DNA of 64,000 bases from DATFFO01 sp963772815 (GTDB lineage Bacteria > Actinomycetota > Acidimicrobiia > Spongiisociales > ZC4RG35), in NCBI GenBank assembly GCA_963772815.1, contig CAVYYV010000004.1, positions 372,001 through 436,000 of the forward strand. Direction: 5' to 3'. Numbering within the stretch: position 1 is the stretch's first letter; every line of letters begins with the position of its first letter. Shown here piece after piece: positions 27,126 through 35,751 of the stretch. The notes under the pieces were generated by a model, which worked only from the letters and a program-made list of their open reading frames with translations, was not told the origin of the DNA and did no database searches. The position numbers and the translations under genes are program-made.

Positions 27126-27407
27126 GTGAAGGCCATCCACGCATTCGTGTCCGGCCGCGTCCAAGGGGTGGGGTTTCGCCAGGGCTGCCGGCAGATGGCC
27201 CGTGGACAGGGTCTGGTCGGCTGGGTCCGAAACCTCTCGGATGGACGGGTGGAGGTCTGGGCACAGGGGGGCTCGGATGATTGCGATCGTCTCGTCGACT
27301 GGCTGTGGGCCGGCCCGCGCACGGCGCGCGTTTCGGGGGTAGAGACCGACACCGTCAGCCCCGATTCGACCCTGCGCGACTTCTTCATCCACCCCAACCC
27401 GCGTTGA
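27126..27407 (+). CDS. acyP: Acylphosphatase
   Basis: A 93-residue acylphosphatase that hydrolyses carboxyl-phosphate bonds. The signature FVSGRVQGVGFRQGC (catalytic Arg) and GWVRNLSDGRVEVWAQG (catalytic Asn) are both intact. The start is GTG 27126. It lies in the fpg-acyP-smc order usual for actinobacteria, except that an MFS gene on the other strand separates it from smc. Confidence 0.93.
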   Translation: MKAIHAFVSGRVQGVGFRQGCRQMARGQGLVGWVRNLSDGRVEVWAQGGSDDCDRLVDWLWAGPRTARVSGVETDTVSPDSTLRDFFIHPNPR

Positions 27408-27446
27408 CACCTCCGTTCTTTGGACTGCACGAATGCTCAGAGGGCC

Positions 27447-28575
27447 TCAGAACATCCGCCGGGCCAGGAACATGAGCCCGGAGGCTATGGCCGCGACCCA
27501 CCGCCGCTCCGAGCCAGGCTGCCTCATGGGACATCGATTCCGCCACCAGCCCGAACAACACGGGACCGGCCGCATTACCCACTCCCAGGCCGCCGGTGCC
27601 GATCCCGGCCACCGTTCCGGGTCTCTGCGGATTCGTCTTGACGAGAGACAGGAAGAAGATCCCGGTCCATCCCCAGCCGCCGCTGAAAGTGCCGATCGTG
27701 GCTACGACGAGCAACAACGGGTTTCCGGCGCTTCCCATCGCCATGGTGGTCGCCCCCCCGGCGAGCATGAGGGAAATCAGCCTGAATTGGGGCCCGCCGG
27801 TTCGATCCGCCCTCGCCCCGGAGCCGACCCTGGTGACGACCCCGGCGATGCTTCCGACGGCAAGGAGAAGCCCCGCCTTTCCCGGGCCGATCCCCATGGC
27901 CACGGCGCTGTCGGTGATGAAGATCCCCGCCCCGGCCGCCGCAGTGGTGCCCAGCGCCGCAGCGAATGCAGCCAGCAGAACCGCATTGCGATGGGGAGGT
28001 TCCGCCGGCGGCGTGCCCGGGGCGGCCGTCTCGACCGGCTTCTGTCCGACGGCCAGCCGGGGAAGAAACAAGACCACCACGAGCAGGGGCAGCAGCCCCA
28101 GGCTGAATGCCCATCGCCAACCCACCGTGAGCGCAATCGTGGGCACGGCCAGGCCGGCCACCAGCGTGGAAGCGGGGATCGAAGCTTCCTTGATGCCAAA
28201 TGCCAGCCCCTGGAGTTCGTGGGGTATGGACCGGCTCACGAGTATGGCCAGGGCAGGGTCGATCAGGCCGAGGCCGATGTTCCCTGCACAGAGGAAGGCC
28301 ACCATCGAAGGCCACCCATCGACCACCAGGCCGAGCCCGGCAAGCGCCACCACGCTCAGCGTAGAGCCGAGGTAGACACTCCGCTTCGGTCCTATGCGGT
28401 CGGCGAGCCGCCCGCCCAGCGGTGCGGTCAACGACCCGGTGACGAACCCGATGGTCAGCGCCGCTCCGAGAGCGGCCTCGGTCAGACCCAGATCCTCCTT
28501 CACCTGCACCGCCAGCCCACCGACCATGAAGAAGGGGAGGGCGGCCAGGATGAGCGCGCTCGATATCACGATCAT
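27447..28575 (-). CDS. MFS transporter, frameshifted near the 3' end
   Basis: A 12-segment major facilitator carrier of about 375 residues. From ATG 28575 the first segment is VISSALILAALPFFMVGGL. The loop 2-3 motif is GGRLADRIGPKRSVYLGS, and later segments include TGIFFLSLVKTNP and GLVAESMSHEAAWLGAAV. At 27497-27499 the frame is lost. One base over, it ends in SGLMFLARRMF and a TGA at 27447-27449, a normal carrier end. Deleting one C of the plus-strand CCC restores it. No ATG, GTG or TTG lies in frame just above 28575. The substrate is unknown. Confidence 0.82.
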
Positions 28576-28703
28576 TCCGGTGACGGCCGATGTCCCGGGC
28601 CGAATGTTTCTGCCTGTGATGGCCGATACCGTATCTCCTGATTGACCCGGGTTAGGAGGCCAGAGCAACCACAATGGCACTGCTAATGTCCCCTCCGAGT
28701 ACT

Positions 28704-28713
28704 CACACGTGTG
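28704..28713. promoter_or_regulatory. Perfect 10-base palindrome just upstream of smc
   Basis: CACACGTGTG is its own reverse complement and ends 6 bases before the smc ATG. The position suits an operator, or chance in a short GC-rich leader. The 144 bases between the MFS and smc starts hold no other recognised element beyond the likely promoters of both genes. Confidence 0.3.
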
Positions 28714-28719
28714 TAATTC

Positions 28720-31700
28720 ATGTATCTCAAGTCGCTGAAACTGGCCGGCTTCAAGTCGTTCGCCGACCGCACCCGTCTCGAGCTTCGGCCCGGGGTCACG
28801 GTGGTGGTGGGGCCTAACGGCTCCGGCAAGTCGAATCTGGTCGACGCCGTGTCCTGGGTTATGGGCACCCAGTCCCCCAAGAGCCTCCGCACCCCCAAGA
28901 TGGAGGATGTCGTCTTCGCCGGCACCGCCACCCGACCGGCCCTCAACCGAGCCGAAGCCACCCTGGTGTTCGACAACGAGGACCGCCTCCTCCCACTCGA
29001 CCTGGACGAGGTGAGCCTCACCCGCCGCCTGTACCGGGATGGCTCCAGTGACTACGAGCTGAACGGCTTGACCTGCCGTCTGCTCGACATCCAGGAGCTG
29101 CTGTCCGACTCGGGTGTGGGCCGTCACCAGCACGTCATAGTGGGCCAGGGTCAGATCGACGATGTGCTCAATTCGGGTCCGATCGAGCATCGGGCGGTGA
29201 TCGAGGAGGCCGCCGGAATCCTCAAGCACCGTCAGCGCAAGGAGAGGGCGATTCGCCGCCTGGAGCGGACCGATGCCGACCTGGTTCGACTCCAGGACCT
29301 CGTTGGGGAGCTGAATCGGCAGATGCGCCCGCTGCGCCGCCAGGCCAACGCCGCCGAACGGCAGGCCGCCCTGGTGGCCGACGTGCGGGCGCTGCAGCTG
29401 TATCTGGGAGGGGAGCGCCTGCGATCCCTGGATTTGAGGGCCGCCGCGTCTACAACCGAGAAGACCGAGCTCTCCCAGGCCAAGGCCGACGAGGAGGCCC
29501 AGGTGGCGGAGCTGGCCAGCGCGCTGCGGATCTTGACCGAGGAGTCGGGTGAGGTGGGCGAGGCCCTGGACCGAGACACGGCCGCGGCCGCCCGCCTCGA
29601 GACCATCCTGGAGCGTCTCCGCCGCAGCGCCTCGGTGGCTCACGAGCGCCATCGCGCCGGCGTGGCCCGTCGGGATGGGGCGAAGGAGCGGCGTCGCGAC
29701 CTGGAGGAGGAAGGCCGGAGCCTGGGAGACGAGATCGCCGCCCTGGTGGCCAGGGTCGCGGAGGCGGGATCCGTGGCGGAGCGGGAGGAGCGCCGATTCC
29801 GCTCGCTCGAAGACGAAGTCCGTTCGCTGGCCGATCAGGAGACGCTGAGCCCCGAGGGTGCCTTGGCGGTGTTGCGCGGGGACCTCCGTTCGCTGGAGGC
29901 GGCCGACCACCGCGACCGGCGCGAAGCCGACCAGGTCGGCCGACGGATGGAGGTCGTCTCCGCCCAACTCCAGGACGAGACCGAGCAGGCCGACCAGCTC
30001 AACCAGGAGATCCGCTCGTTGGACGACGAGACTTCGGTGTTCCAGCGTCGCTACGACTCCGCCGTCTCCGACCGCGAGGTTCGCCAGGAGCACTGGGAAA
30101 AGATGGAGGCGGACCATGCGGAGGTCCGGTTGGCGGTGGCTGCCGCCGGGGCCCGGTTGGAGGCGCTGAAGTCGGCGATCGAGGGCAGAGCCGACCCTCA
30201 GGCCCGGGCGCTGGTGGAGAATGCCGACGGACACCTGGGATCGGTCGCCGGTTTGCTCGCCATCCCCGCTCATCTGGCGGCTGCCGTGGACGCCGCCCTG
30301 GGGCCATGGGTAGACGCCGCCGTGTTCGGGGACCGCAGCCGGCTCGATTTGGCGGTCGAGATGCTCAAGTCCTCGGGCCGGGGAGGAGTCCCGATGGTCA
30401 GCGGGAGCCCGGCCGGCTCCACACCCGCCACAGAGGTGGCGGCCGAGACCGGAGTGGAGGCGCTGGTCGATCTTCTCGGATCGGGCGCCGACCAGGTTTT
30501 GGCGGAGAGCCTCCTGGGGGATGTGCTGGTGGTGGAGGGCTGGTCCACTGCCGCCCGCATCATCGGACGTAATCCGCATCTGCGGGCCGTGACCCCCGAA
30601 GGCGACCTCATCTCCACTCGCGGCATCCGGGTGGCCCAACCCGATGGGGCCACCCCGGCCATGATCGAGACGGCGGAGGTCGAGCTGGAGCGGGCCGAGA
30701 CAGGTCTGGCCCGGGTGGAGTCGTTGCTCACCTCGGCCCGGCGAGATTTCGAGCGAGCCCGAAGTGACGAACGCGGCTCTCTCGAGCAGCTGGAACGGCT
30801 CGAGTCGAAGCTGAGCGGGGCCAGCGAGGCGTTGGGCAGGCTGACACGCTCCAGGGCCAACCTGGAGGAGGAGCGCCGCCGCCTCGACGAGCGCCGCCGT
30901 GCCCTTCGTGAGGCGGCCACCGAGCGGCAGGAAGCTCTGGACAGGCTCCGCAGACGGCTCGAGTCCCTCGAGGGCGAGGAGGCGGAGCGCCAACAGGCCT
31001 GGGAGGAAATCGAGACCCGACGGGAGCAGCTGGAGACTGAGCGGGAGCGAGCCCGTGCCTCGTGGCAGGAGGCCGCGGCCGACCTGGGTGCGGCCCGGGA
31101 GCGGCTCCAGCTCCTGGAGCGGCGGCGGAACGATGTCATCGAGACGCTTCAGTCCGATCTGGCCCAGCCGGTCAGCGCCGAGGACCTGGAACGCTGGGAC
31201 CTGGTGGGGGAGACCGCCCGCTCGGCCATGACCATCATCAGCAGCCGTCTGGAGGAGCTGAGGACGCGTCAGTCAGATTTGCGGGGCCGTGCCGGAGAGA
31301 CGGGAACCCAGCGGGAGGCGGTTCGGACCCGGCACGAACAGGCCCGCTCGGCGGTGGAGGCCGCCCACCGGCGCCTGAGCGAAATCGAGGTGGAGTCCAC
31401 CGAGATCCGGGTCCGTCGTGAGAATGTGGCCGAGACCCTGCGCCGGGAGGCCGACTCCGATGAGGACACGGCGTTGGCGGCGGGCCGTCCCGAGCTCGAG
31501 GAGGTGGGCGAGGACGCCGATCTGGCGGCGGTGCTGGACGACTACGAGGCCCGCCTACGGAGGATGGGGCCGGTCAATCCTCTCGCCGCCCAGGAGTACG
31601 CCGAGCTGAAGGAGAGACACACCTTCCTCTCCGATCAGCTGGCGGACCTGGAGGCTTCGAGGGAAGAGGTGCGCAACGTCATCTCCGCCCTCGATGATGA

Positions 31701-32178
31701 AATCCAGACCCGGTTTCTAGCGGCATTCGACGAAGTGGCACATGCCTATGAGGAGCATTTCACCATTCTCTTTCCGGGCGGGGCAGGTCAATTGGCCCTG
31801 ACCGACCCGGAGGATCCGCTCGGCACCGGCATCGACATCAGGGCGCAACCGCTGGGTAAGAAGGTGAGTCAGCTCAGCCTCCTATCTGGTGGGGAGCGCT
31901 CGCTGGCTGCTCTGGCGTTCCTGTTCGCGGTGTTCAAGGCCCGGCCCAGCCCCTTCTACGTCCTCGACGAGGTTGAGGCCGCCCTCGACGACGCCAACTT
32001 GCGACGATTCCTGCGCCTCATCGAGGCCTTCCGCGGGGACGCCCAGCTGATGATCGTGACCCATCAGCAGCAGACGATGGAGGCGGCCAATGTCCTCTAT
32101 GGAGTGACGATGGAGCCGGGCGGCTCGTCGACGGTGATCCGCAAGGAGCTCGATTCGGTGGTGGCGGACCGGGTTTGA
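28720..32178 (+). CDS. smc: Chromosome segregation protein SMC
   Basis: A 1152-residue SMC ATPase that compacts and segregates the chromosome with ScpA/ScpB. The N-terminal head has MYLKSLKLAGFKSFADRT and Walker A GPNGSGKSNLVDAVSWVMG. Long Arg/Glu coiled coils flank a central hinge (about 490-640, DGHLGSVAGLLAIPAHLAAA). The C-terminal head has signature LSLLSGGERSLAALAFLFAV and Walker B FYVLDEVEAALDD. It is followed after 51 bases by ftsY, the common smc-ftsY pair. Confidence 0.97.
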   Translation: MYLKSLKLAGFKSFADRTRLELRPGVTVVVGPNGSGKSNLVDAVSWVMGTQSPKSLRTPKMEDVVFAGTATRPALNRAEATLVFDNEDRLLPLDLDEVSLTRRLYRDGSSDYELNGLTCRLLDIQELLSDSGVGRHQHVIVGQGQIDDVLNSGPIEHRAVIEEAAGILKHRQRKERAIRRLERTDADLVRLQDLVGELNRQMRPLRRQANAAERQAALVADVRALQLYLGGERLRSLDLRAAASTTEKTELSQAKADEEAQVAELASALRILTEESGEVGEALDRDTAAAARLETILERLRRSASVAHERHRAGVARRDGAKERRRDLEEEGRSLGDEIAALVARVAEAGSVAEREERRFRSLEDEVRSLADQETLSPEGALAVLRGDLRSLEAADHRDRREADQVGRRMEVVSAQLQDETEQADQLNQEIRSLDDETSVFQRRYDSAVSDREVRQEHWEKMEADHAEVRLAVAAAGARLEALKSAIEGRADPQARALVENADGHLGSVAGLLAIPAHLAAAVDAALGPWVDAAVFGDRSRLDLAVEMLKSSGRGGVPMVSGSPAGSTPATEVAAETGVEALVDLLGSGADQVLAESLLGDVLVVEGWSTAARIIGRNPHLRAVTPEGDLISTRGIRVAQPDGATPAMIETAEVELERAETGLARVESLLTSARRDFERARSDERGSLEQLERLESKLSGASEALGRLTRSRANLEEERRRLDERRRALREAATERQEALDRLRRRLESLEGEEAERQQAWEEIETRREQLETERERARASWQEAAADLGAARERLQLLERRRNDVIETLQSDLAQPVSAEDLERWDLVGETARSAMTIISSRLEELRTRQSDLRGRAGETGTQREAVRTRHEQARSAVEAAHRRLSEIEVESTEIRVRRENVAETLRREADSDEDTALAAGRPELEEVGEDADLAAVLDDYEARLRRMGPVNPLAAQEYAELKERHTFLSDQLADLEASREEVRNVISALDDEIQTRFLAAFDEVAHAYEEHFTILFPGGAGQLALTDPEDPLGTGIDIRAQPLGKKVSQLSLLSGGERSLAALAFLFAVFKARPSPFYVLDEVEAALDDANLRRFLRLIEAFRGDAQLMIVTHQQQTMEAANVLYGVTMEPGGSSTVIRKELDSVVADRV

Positions 32179-32229
32179 CCGTCAACTGCCGATGGTTGCC
32201 AGCCCACGACGCCCCGTAGACTCCCGCAG

Positions 32230-33249
32230 GTGGACGCCTTTTTCATCATCCTCCTGGTTGTGGTGGGGGTGGCCGTGGCCGGGTTGGGCTGGTACGTGGC
32301 AACACAGCACACCAAGGGGCCGGAGGAACCTCCGTCATCGCGTCCGGTTGCAGCCCGTCCGAACGGCATCGGCGCCCGGCTGTCGAAGACGTCTCGCTCC
32401 CTCGGCGGCGCCCTTCGCAATGTGTTCGGTCGGTCCGCCCTGGACCGGGAGTTCTGGGAGGGGCTGGAGGAGGCACTCATAGCCGCCGACGTAGGGGTCG
32501 AGGCCGCGACGGAGGTCGTCGACCGCGTCCGCCAGAATCAGCCCGAAGACGTGGTTGCTGCCCGAGCTGCACTTCACCAGGGGCTCGTAGACGAGTTTGG
32601 CGACCGAGAACGACGGCTTCGCCTGGGCGAGACCAAGCCGGCGGTGGTGCTGGTGGTCGGTGTCAACGGATCCGGAAAGACCACCTCGATTGCCAAGGTG
32701 GCCCGCCGGCTGCAAACCGAAGGCAAGGTCGCGCTCTTGGGCGCGGCCGACACCTTCCGGGCGGCGGCCGATACCCAGCTGAGAGCATGGGGGGAGCGTC
32801 TGGGCGTAGATGTGGTAGGCGGTCAGGAAGGGGCTGATCCGGCTGCAGTAGCGTTCGACGCCTACGCGGCCGGACGGGCCCGGGGCCGAGATGTGGTGAT
32901 CATCGACACGGCCGGCAGGCTGCAATCGAAAGCCAACCTGATGTCTGAGCTGTCGAAGATCCGCCGCGTGTTGGAAAGGGAAGCGGGCCGGCTCGATGAG
33001 GTCCTCTTGGTTCTCGACGCAACCGCAGGCCAAAACGGGATCTCCCAGGTCGAGGAGTTCGCTCGGGCCGTCGGAGTGACCGGAGTCGTCCTCACCAAGC
33101 TCGATGGCACCGCCCGGGGAGGCGTGGTGGTGGCAGTCGAGAAGCGGATCGGGGTTCCCGTGAAATACGTCGGGGTGGGAGAGGACATCGACGATCTCGT
33201 GGACTTCAATCCGGCGGAATTCGTGCAAGCATTGTTATCGGATGCGTGA
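32230..33249 (+). CDS. ftsY: Signal recognition particle receptor FtsY
   Basis: The SRP receptor GTPase that docks ribosome-Ffh complexes at the membrane. It starts at GTG 32230 with a true membrane anchor (FFIILLVVVGVAVAGLGWYV), then a short charged linker and the NG domain. Motifs are VVGVNGSGKTTSIAKVARRL (G1), DTFRAAADTQLRAWGERLGV, VVIIDTAGRLQSK (G3), LTKLDGTARGGVVVAV (G4) and VGVGEDIDDLVDFNPAEF. The membrane anchor replaces the acidic A domain, as in other actinobacteria. It overlaps cdd by eight bases. Confidence 0.96.
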   Translation: MDAFFIILLVVVGVAVAGLGWYVATQHTKGPEEPPSSRPVAARPNGIGARLSKTSRSLGGALRNVFGRSALDREFWEGLEEALIAADVGVEAATEVVDRVRQNQPEDVVAARAALHQGLVDEFGDRERRLRLGETKPAVVLVVGVNGSGKTTSIAKVARRLQTEGKVALLGAADTFRAAADTQLRAWGERLGVDVVGGQEGADPAAVAFDAYAAGRARGRDVVIIDTAGRLQSKANLMSELSKIRRVLEREAGRLDEVLLVLDATAGQNGISQVEEFARAVGVTGVVLTKLDGTARGGVVVAVEKRIGVPVKYVGVGEDIDDLVDFNPAEFVQALLSDA

Positions 33250-33634
33250 CAGAAACGATCTCGTCGCACTGGCCCGTGAGGCTGCGGCCAGTGCCTATGC
33301 GCCCTATTCGAAGTTTCGGGTAGGTGCAGCCGTCATCTCCTCCGACGGCCTGACCTACACGGGAGCCAACGTCGAGAATGCCTCCTATCCATCGGGAGCG
33401 TGCGCCGAGGCCACCGCCATCGGCCACGCCGTGTCCCAAGGGGTCCGCAAGATCGACGCCGTGGCCGTGGCGTGCATCGACGCCGCGAATGTCGAGGCCG
33501 CCTATCCGTGTGGGAGGTGTCGTCAGATCATGTCCGAATTCGGGGTCGACGAGGTGCACGTGACGGCGGGCCAGGGGTCGAAGGTGGAGACGCATCGCCT
33601 CGACGAGCTCTTGCCTCACCGATTCCGGCTGTGA
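33242..33634 (+). CDS. cdd: Cytidine deaminase
   Basis: Deaminates cytidine and deoxycytidine in pyrimidine salvage. The 130-residue homotetrameric form has SKFRVGAAV, the zinc/catalytic motif GACAEATAIG (Cys and Glu) and the second zinc motif YPCGRCRQIM. It starts within the end of ftsY. A thymidine phosphorylase gene about 6 kb downstream fits the same salvage pathway. Confidence 0.95.
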   Translation: MRDRNDLVALAREAAASAYAPYSKFRVGAAVISSDGLTYTGANVENASYPSGACAEATAIGHAVSQGVRKIDAVAVACIDAANVEAAYPCGRCRQIMSEFGVDEVHVTAGQGSKVETHRLDELLPHRFRL

Positions 33635-33638
33635 TCCG

Positions 33639-34448
33639 TCACGTGGCCAGGCCGCCGACGACGTAGGAGGCGATGGCGGCCGCCGCCGCCACGTTGAGCG
33701 AGTCGACATCGGGCCGCATCGGTATGTGAGTGATCTGGTCGAGATGTGCCATGGTGGCAGCCGAGAGGCCCGGGCCTTCCGCCCCCAGCACCAGGCCCAT
33801 CTTCCCGCTGGCCTCCAGGTCACCGATTGGCACCGAGTCGGGATCGGGGGAGAGGCCGACGAGACGGAAGCCGAGATCCCTGGGCAGTTCCAGCCCCTCC
33901 GGGAATCCTCCTAGACGGGCGAACGGGAAGGAGAACACGCTGCCCATCGAGACCCGCACCACCCTTCGGTACAGGGGATCGCAGGAGGTGGGGTCCAGCA
34001 GGAGTGCGTCCATCCCCAGGGCGGCGGCGGATCGGATCGTCACCCCGAGATTGGTCGGGTTGGTCATGTTCTCGCACAACAGGATCCGTTTCGAGCTGCG
34101 GACCAGGGCCCGCGGGTCGAGTTGTGCCGGTCTGTGGAAGGCGGCCACGAAACCCCGATGGAACCTGAACCCGGTCACCGTCTCGACGAGATCGGGTGGG
34201 GCGACATAGACCGGCACAACATCTTCCAATGCCGGCATCCGCCGGATCATGTCCGTCGCCACCAGCACAGAGGCGGGCGTCAGCCCTGCCGCCAGGGCCC
34301 GGGTGGTCACCTCGGTGCCCTCGCAGATGAAGATCCCCGCCAGGTCGCCTTCCGGACCCTCCCGGTGGCGACGGAGAGCCTCGTCGGTGAGGCCGGTGTA
34401 GGCCACGATGCGGGCATCGCTGGGGTCGAAGATGGGTATCTGCGTCAC
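33639..34448 (-). CDS. TrmH/SpoU family RNA 2'-O-methyltransferase
   Basis: About 269 residues. An N-terminal substrate domain (ALRRHREGPEGDLAGIFICEG) precedes a SPOUT fold with the three motifs NMTNPTNLGVTIRSAAALG, GKMGLVLGAEGPGLS and IPMRPDVDSLNVAAAAAI. These make up the AdoMet knot. It methylates ribose in tRNA or rRNA; the exact site cannot be read. Start GTG 34448 overlaps the DUF3052 stop by four bases. It is convergent with cdd, with a four-base gap. Confidence 0.9.
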   Translation of the reverse strand: MTQIPIFDPSDARIVAYTGLTDEALRRHREGPEGDLAGIFICEGTEVTTRALAAGLTPASVLVATDMIRRMPALEDVVPVYVAPPDLVETVTGFRFHRGFVAAFHRPAQLDPRALVRSSKRILLCENMTNPTNLGVTIRSAAALGMDALLLDPTSCDPLYRRVVRVSMGSVFSFPFARLGGFPEGLELPRDLGFRLVGLSPDPDSVPIGDLEASGKMGLVLGAEGPGLSAATMAHLDQITHIPMRPDVDSLNVAAAAAIASYVVGGLAT

Positions 34449-34864
34449 GGGTTCCAACCCGCTCGGTTTTCCCTGCGCACCACGAATCGGAGCCCGGACC
34501 ATGTCTGGTCGATGGCACAAACCTTGTTGTCCACCATGCCCGTGGGAAGGAAGAGCTCCCGCATCGTGTCTCCCGTCAATTCGGTGGGGATGCCGGAGGA
34601 CCGCTTGGGCCAGGCCACCCATATCGCCCCATCAGGGCCGATCCTTTTCATGGCGGCGGCGAACCGTGCCTCTATCTCCGATCTGGTGGTGGCGAACACG
34701 ATGGCCAGGTCGGCTTCGGGCTGGTTTCCTTCCATCAGAGTGACATTCGCCGGCAGGGGCGCCAGCAGGTCAACGAAACCCACCGGAGCTCCGGCCGTCC
34801 ACACATCGGAGCCCGCCTTGATGCCGAGTTTCTTGGCCAGGGGCGTACCGCTGTAGCCGGTCAC
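34445..34864 (-). CDS. DUF3052 family protein
   Basis: A 139-residue protein with the DUF3052 layout: GYSGTPLAKKLGIKAGSDV, PANVTLMEG, ADLAIVFATT and GPDGAIWVAWPKRSSGIPTE. It ends with DNKVCAIDQTWSGLRFVVRR. The family is common in actinobacteria and has no proven function. Start GTG 34864 overlaps the upstream metallo-hydrolase stop, and the stop overlaps the methyltransferase start, so the three genes are translationally coupled. Confidence 0.85.
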   Translation of the reverse strand: MTGYSGTPLAKKLGIKAGSDVWTAGAPVGFVDLLAPLPANVTLMEGNQPEADLAIVFATTRSEIEARFAAAMKRIGPDGAIWVAWPKRSSGIPTELTGDTMRELFLPTGMVDNKVCAIDQTWSGLRFVVRRENRAGWNP

Positions 34865-35667
34865 GATGCGGGAGCCTGTCCCGGATCGATCCCCGCCAGA
34901 TGCCGCTGGCGCTCCCAGGCACTCGTCATGACCCGGGAGGGATAGGGGCCCGGGGGAGCCTGGATGGCGTCCGGGTCGGCTTCACGGAGGGCTTGCGCCA
35001 CCACAGCCAGTTCTCCGCGCTGTCGTTCGACGAAGGCCCGGTTCACGACGTCGCCGTGTCCCGGGACGATGCTGGAGCAGAAGTCGGCGGCGGCCAGCGT
35101 CTGGGGCCACTCCAGGGGGAACGAATCCCCGAACGACGGCGGGGCACCTTCCTCCAACAAGTCTCCGGCGAAGGTGACATCGGCGTCGGGCACCGTCACG
35201 ATCAGATCCGAATCGGTATGCCCCCGGCCGTGATAGTTGAGCAGGACCACGCGGTCCCCCAGGTGGATTCTGTCGCTGGTCTCCAGAGTCTCGGTGGGCG
35301 GCACGGTTACGACCGCTTCTACCTGCCTCCGAAACTCAGGTTCGACCTCGGCCAGGACCCGCCGGCGCATGGCCTCTCCCGACTCCAGGAGAAAGTCGCG
35401 GCACCGTACATGTCCCCAAATCGGCATGTTCGGGAAGCGGGCGTTGCCCCACACGTGGTCCCAATGGAAGTGGGTGTTGATGACCCCCACCACCCGCCGC
35501 TCGGTGAGGCGGCGGAGTTCTTCTCGCAGTTCGTCCCCCTCCCGATGAGAGGCTCGGGTATCGATCACCAGAGTCCCGGCCTCCCCGATCATCACTCCCA
35601 CATTGAGATCGAGGTGGGAATAGCGCCGGCGGAAGACCCGGTCGCCCAGTTCATCGAAAGAAGACAT
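34861..35667 (-). CDS. Metallo-beta-lactamase-fold hydrolase
   Basis: A 268-residue MBL-fold protein. The metal site is NTHFHWDHVWGN; further ligands are in YHGRGHTDSD and VPGHGDVVN. The core strand VGVMIGEAGTLVIDTRASH is typical. Substrate unknown; lactonase- or glyoxalase-like thiolester hydrolysis are options. It heads a minus-strand three-gene operon with DUF3052 and the SPOUT methylase. Confidence 0.88.
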   Translation of the reverse strand: MSSFDELGDRVFRRRYSHLDLNVGVMIGEAGTLVIDTRASHREGDELREELRRLTERRVVGVINTHFHWDHVWGNARFPNMPIWGHVRCRDFLLESGEAMRRRVLAEVEPEFRRQVEAVVTVPPTETLETSDRIHLGDRVVLLNYHGRGHTDSDLIVTVPDADVTFAGDLLEEGAPPSFGDSFPLEWPQTLAAADFCSSIVPGHGDVVNRAFVERQRGELAVVAQALREADPDAIQAPPGPYPSRVMTSAWERQRHLAGIDPGQAPAS

Positions 35668-35724
35668 ACCGGAAAAACCTACCCACCTGGCTCATAAGGG
35701 GGTAGGAATTGTCGGTAGGGTTTT

Positions 35725-35751
35725 GTATGTTCGGGGTATGGGCGAACATAC
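35725..35751. repeat. Nine-base perfect inverted repeat around the HNH gene start
   Basis: Arms GTATGTTCG (35725-35733) and CGAACATAC (35743-35751) are exact reverse complements with a nine-base spacer that contains the ATG. The right arm is also half of the candidate SOS box. Confidence 0.6.
35726..35731 (+). promoter_or_regulatory. Candidate -10 box of a leaderless HNH gene transcript
   Basis: TATGTT fits the TANNNT form and ends seven bases before the ATG at 35738. That puts a typical transcription start at or next to the start codon, meaning a leaderless message. No good -35 is seen. Confidence 0.4.

Noticed and set aside
28576..30993. A 1202-codon open frame on the minus strand from 30993 to 27385
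   Set aside because: Only its last part (from 28575) is the MFS gene; the rest is antisense to smc, with low-complexity composition caused by GC-rich codon bias.
32335..33228. 297-codon minus-strand open frame
   Set aside because: Antisense to ftsY, whose GTPase motifs are complete.
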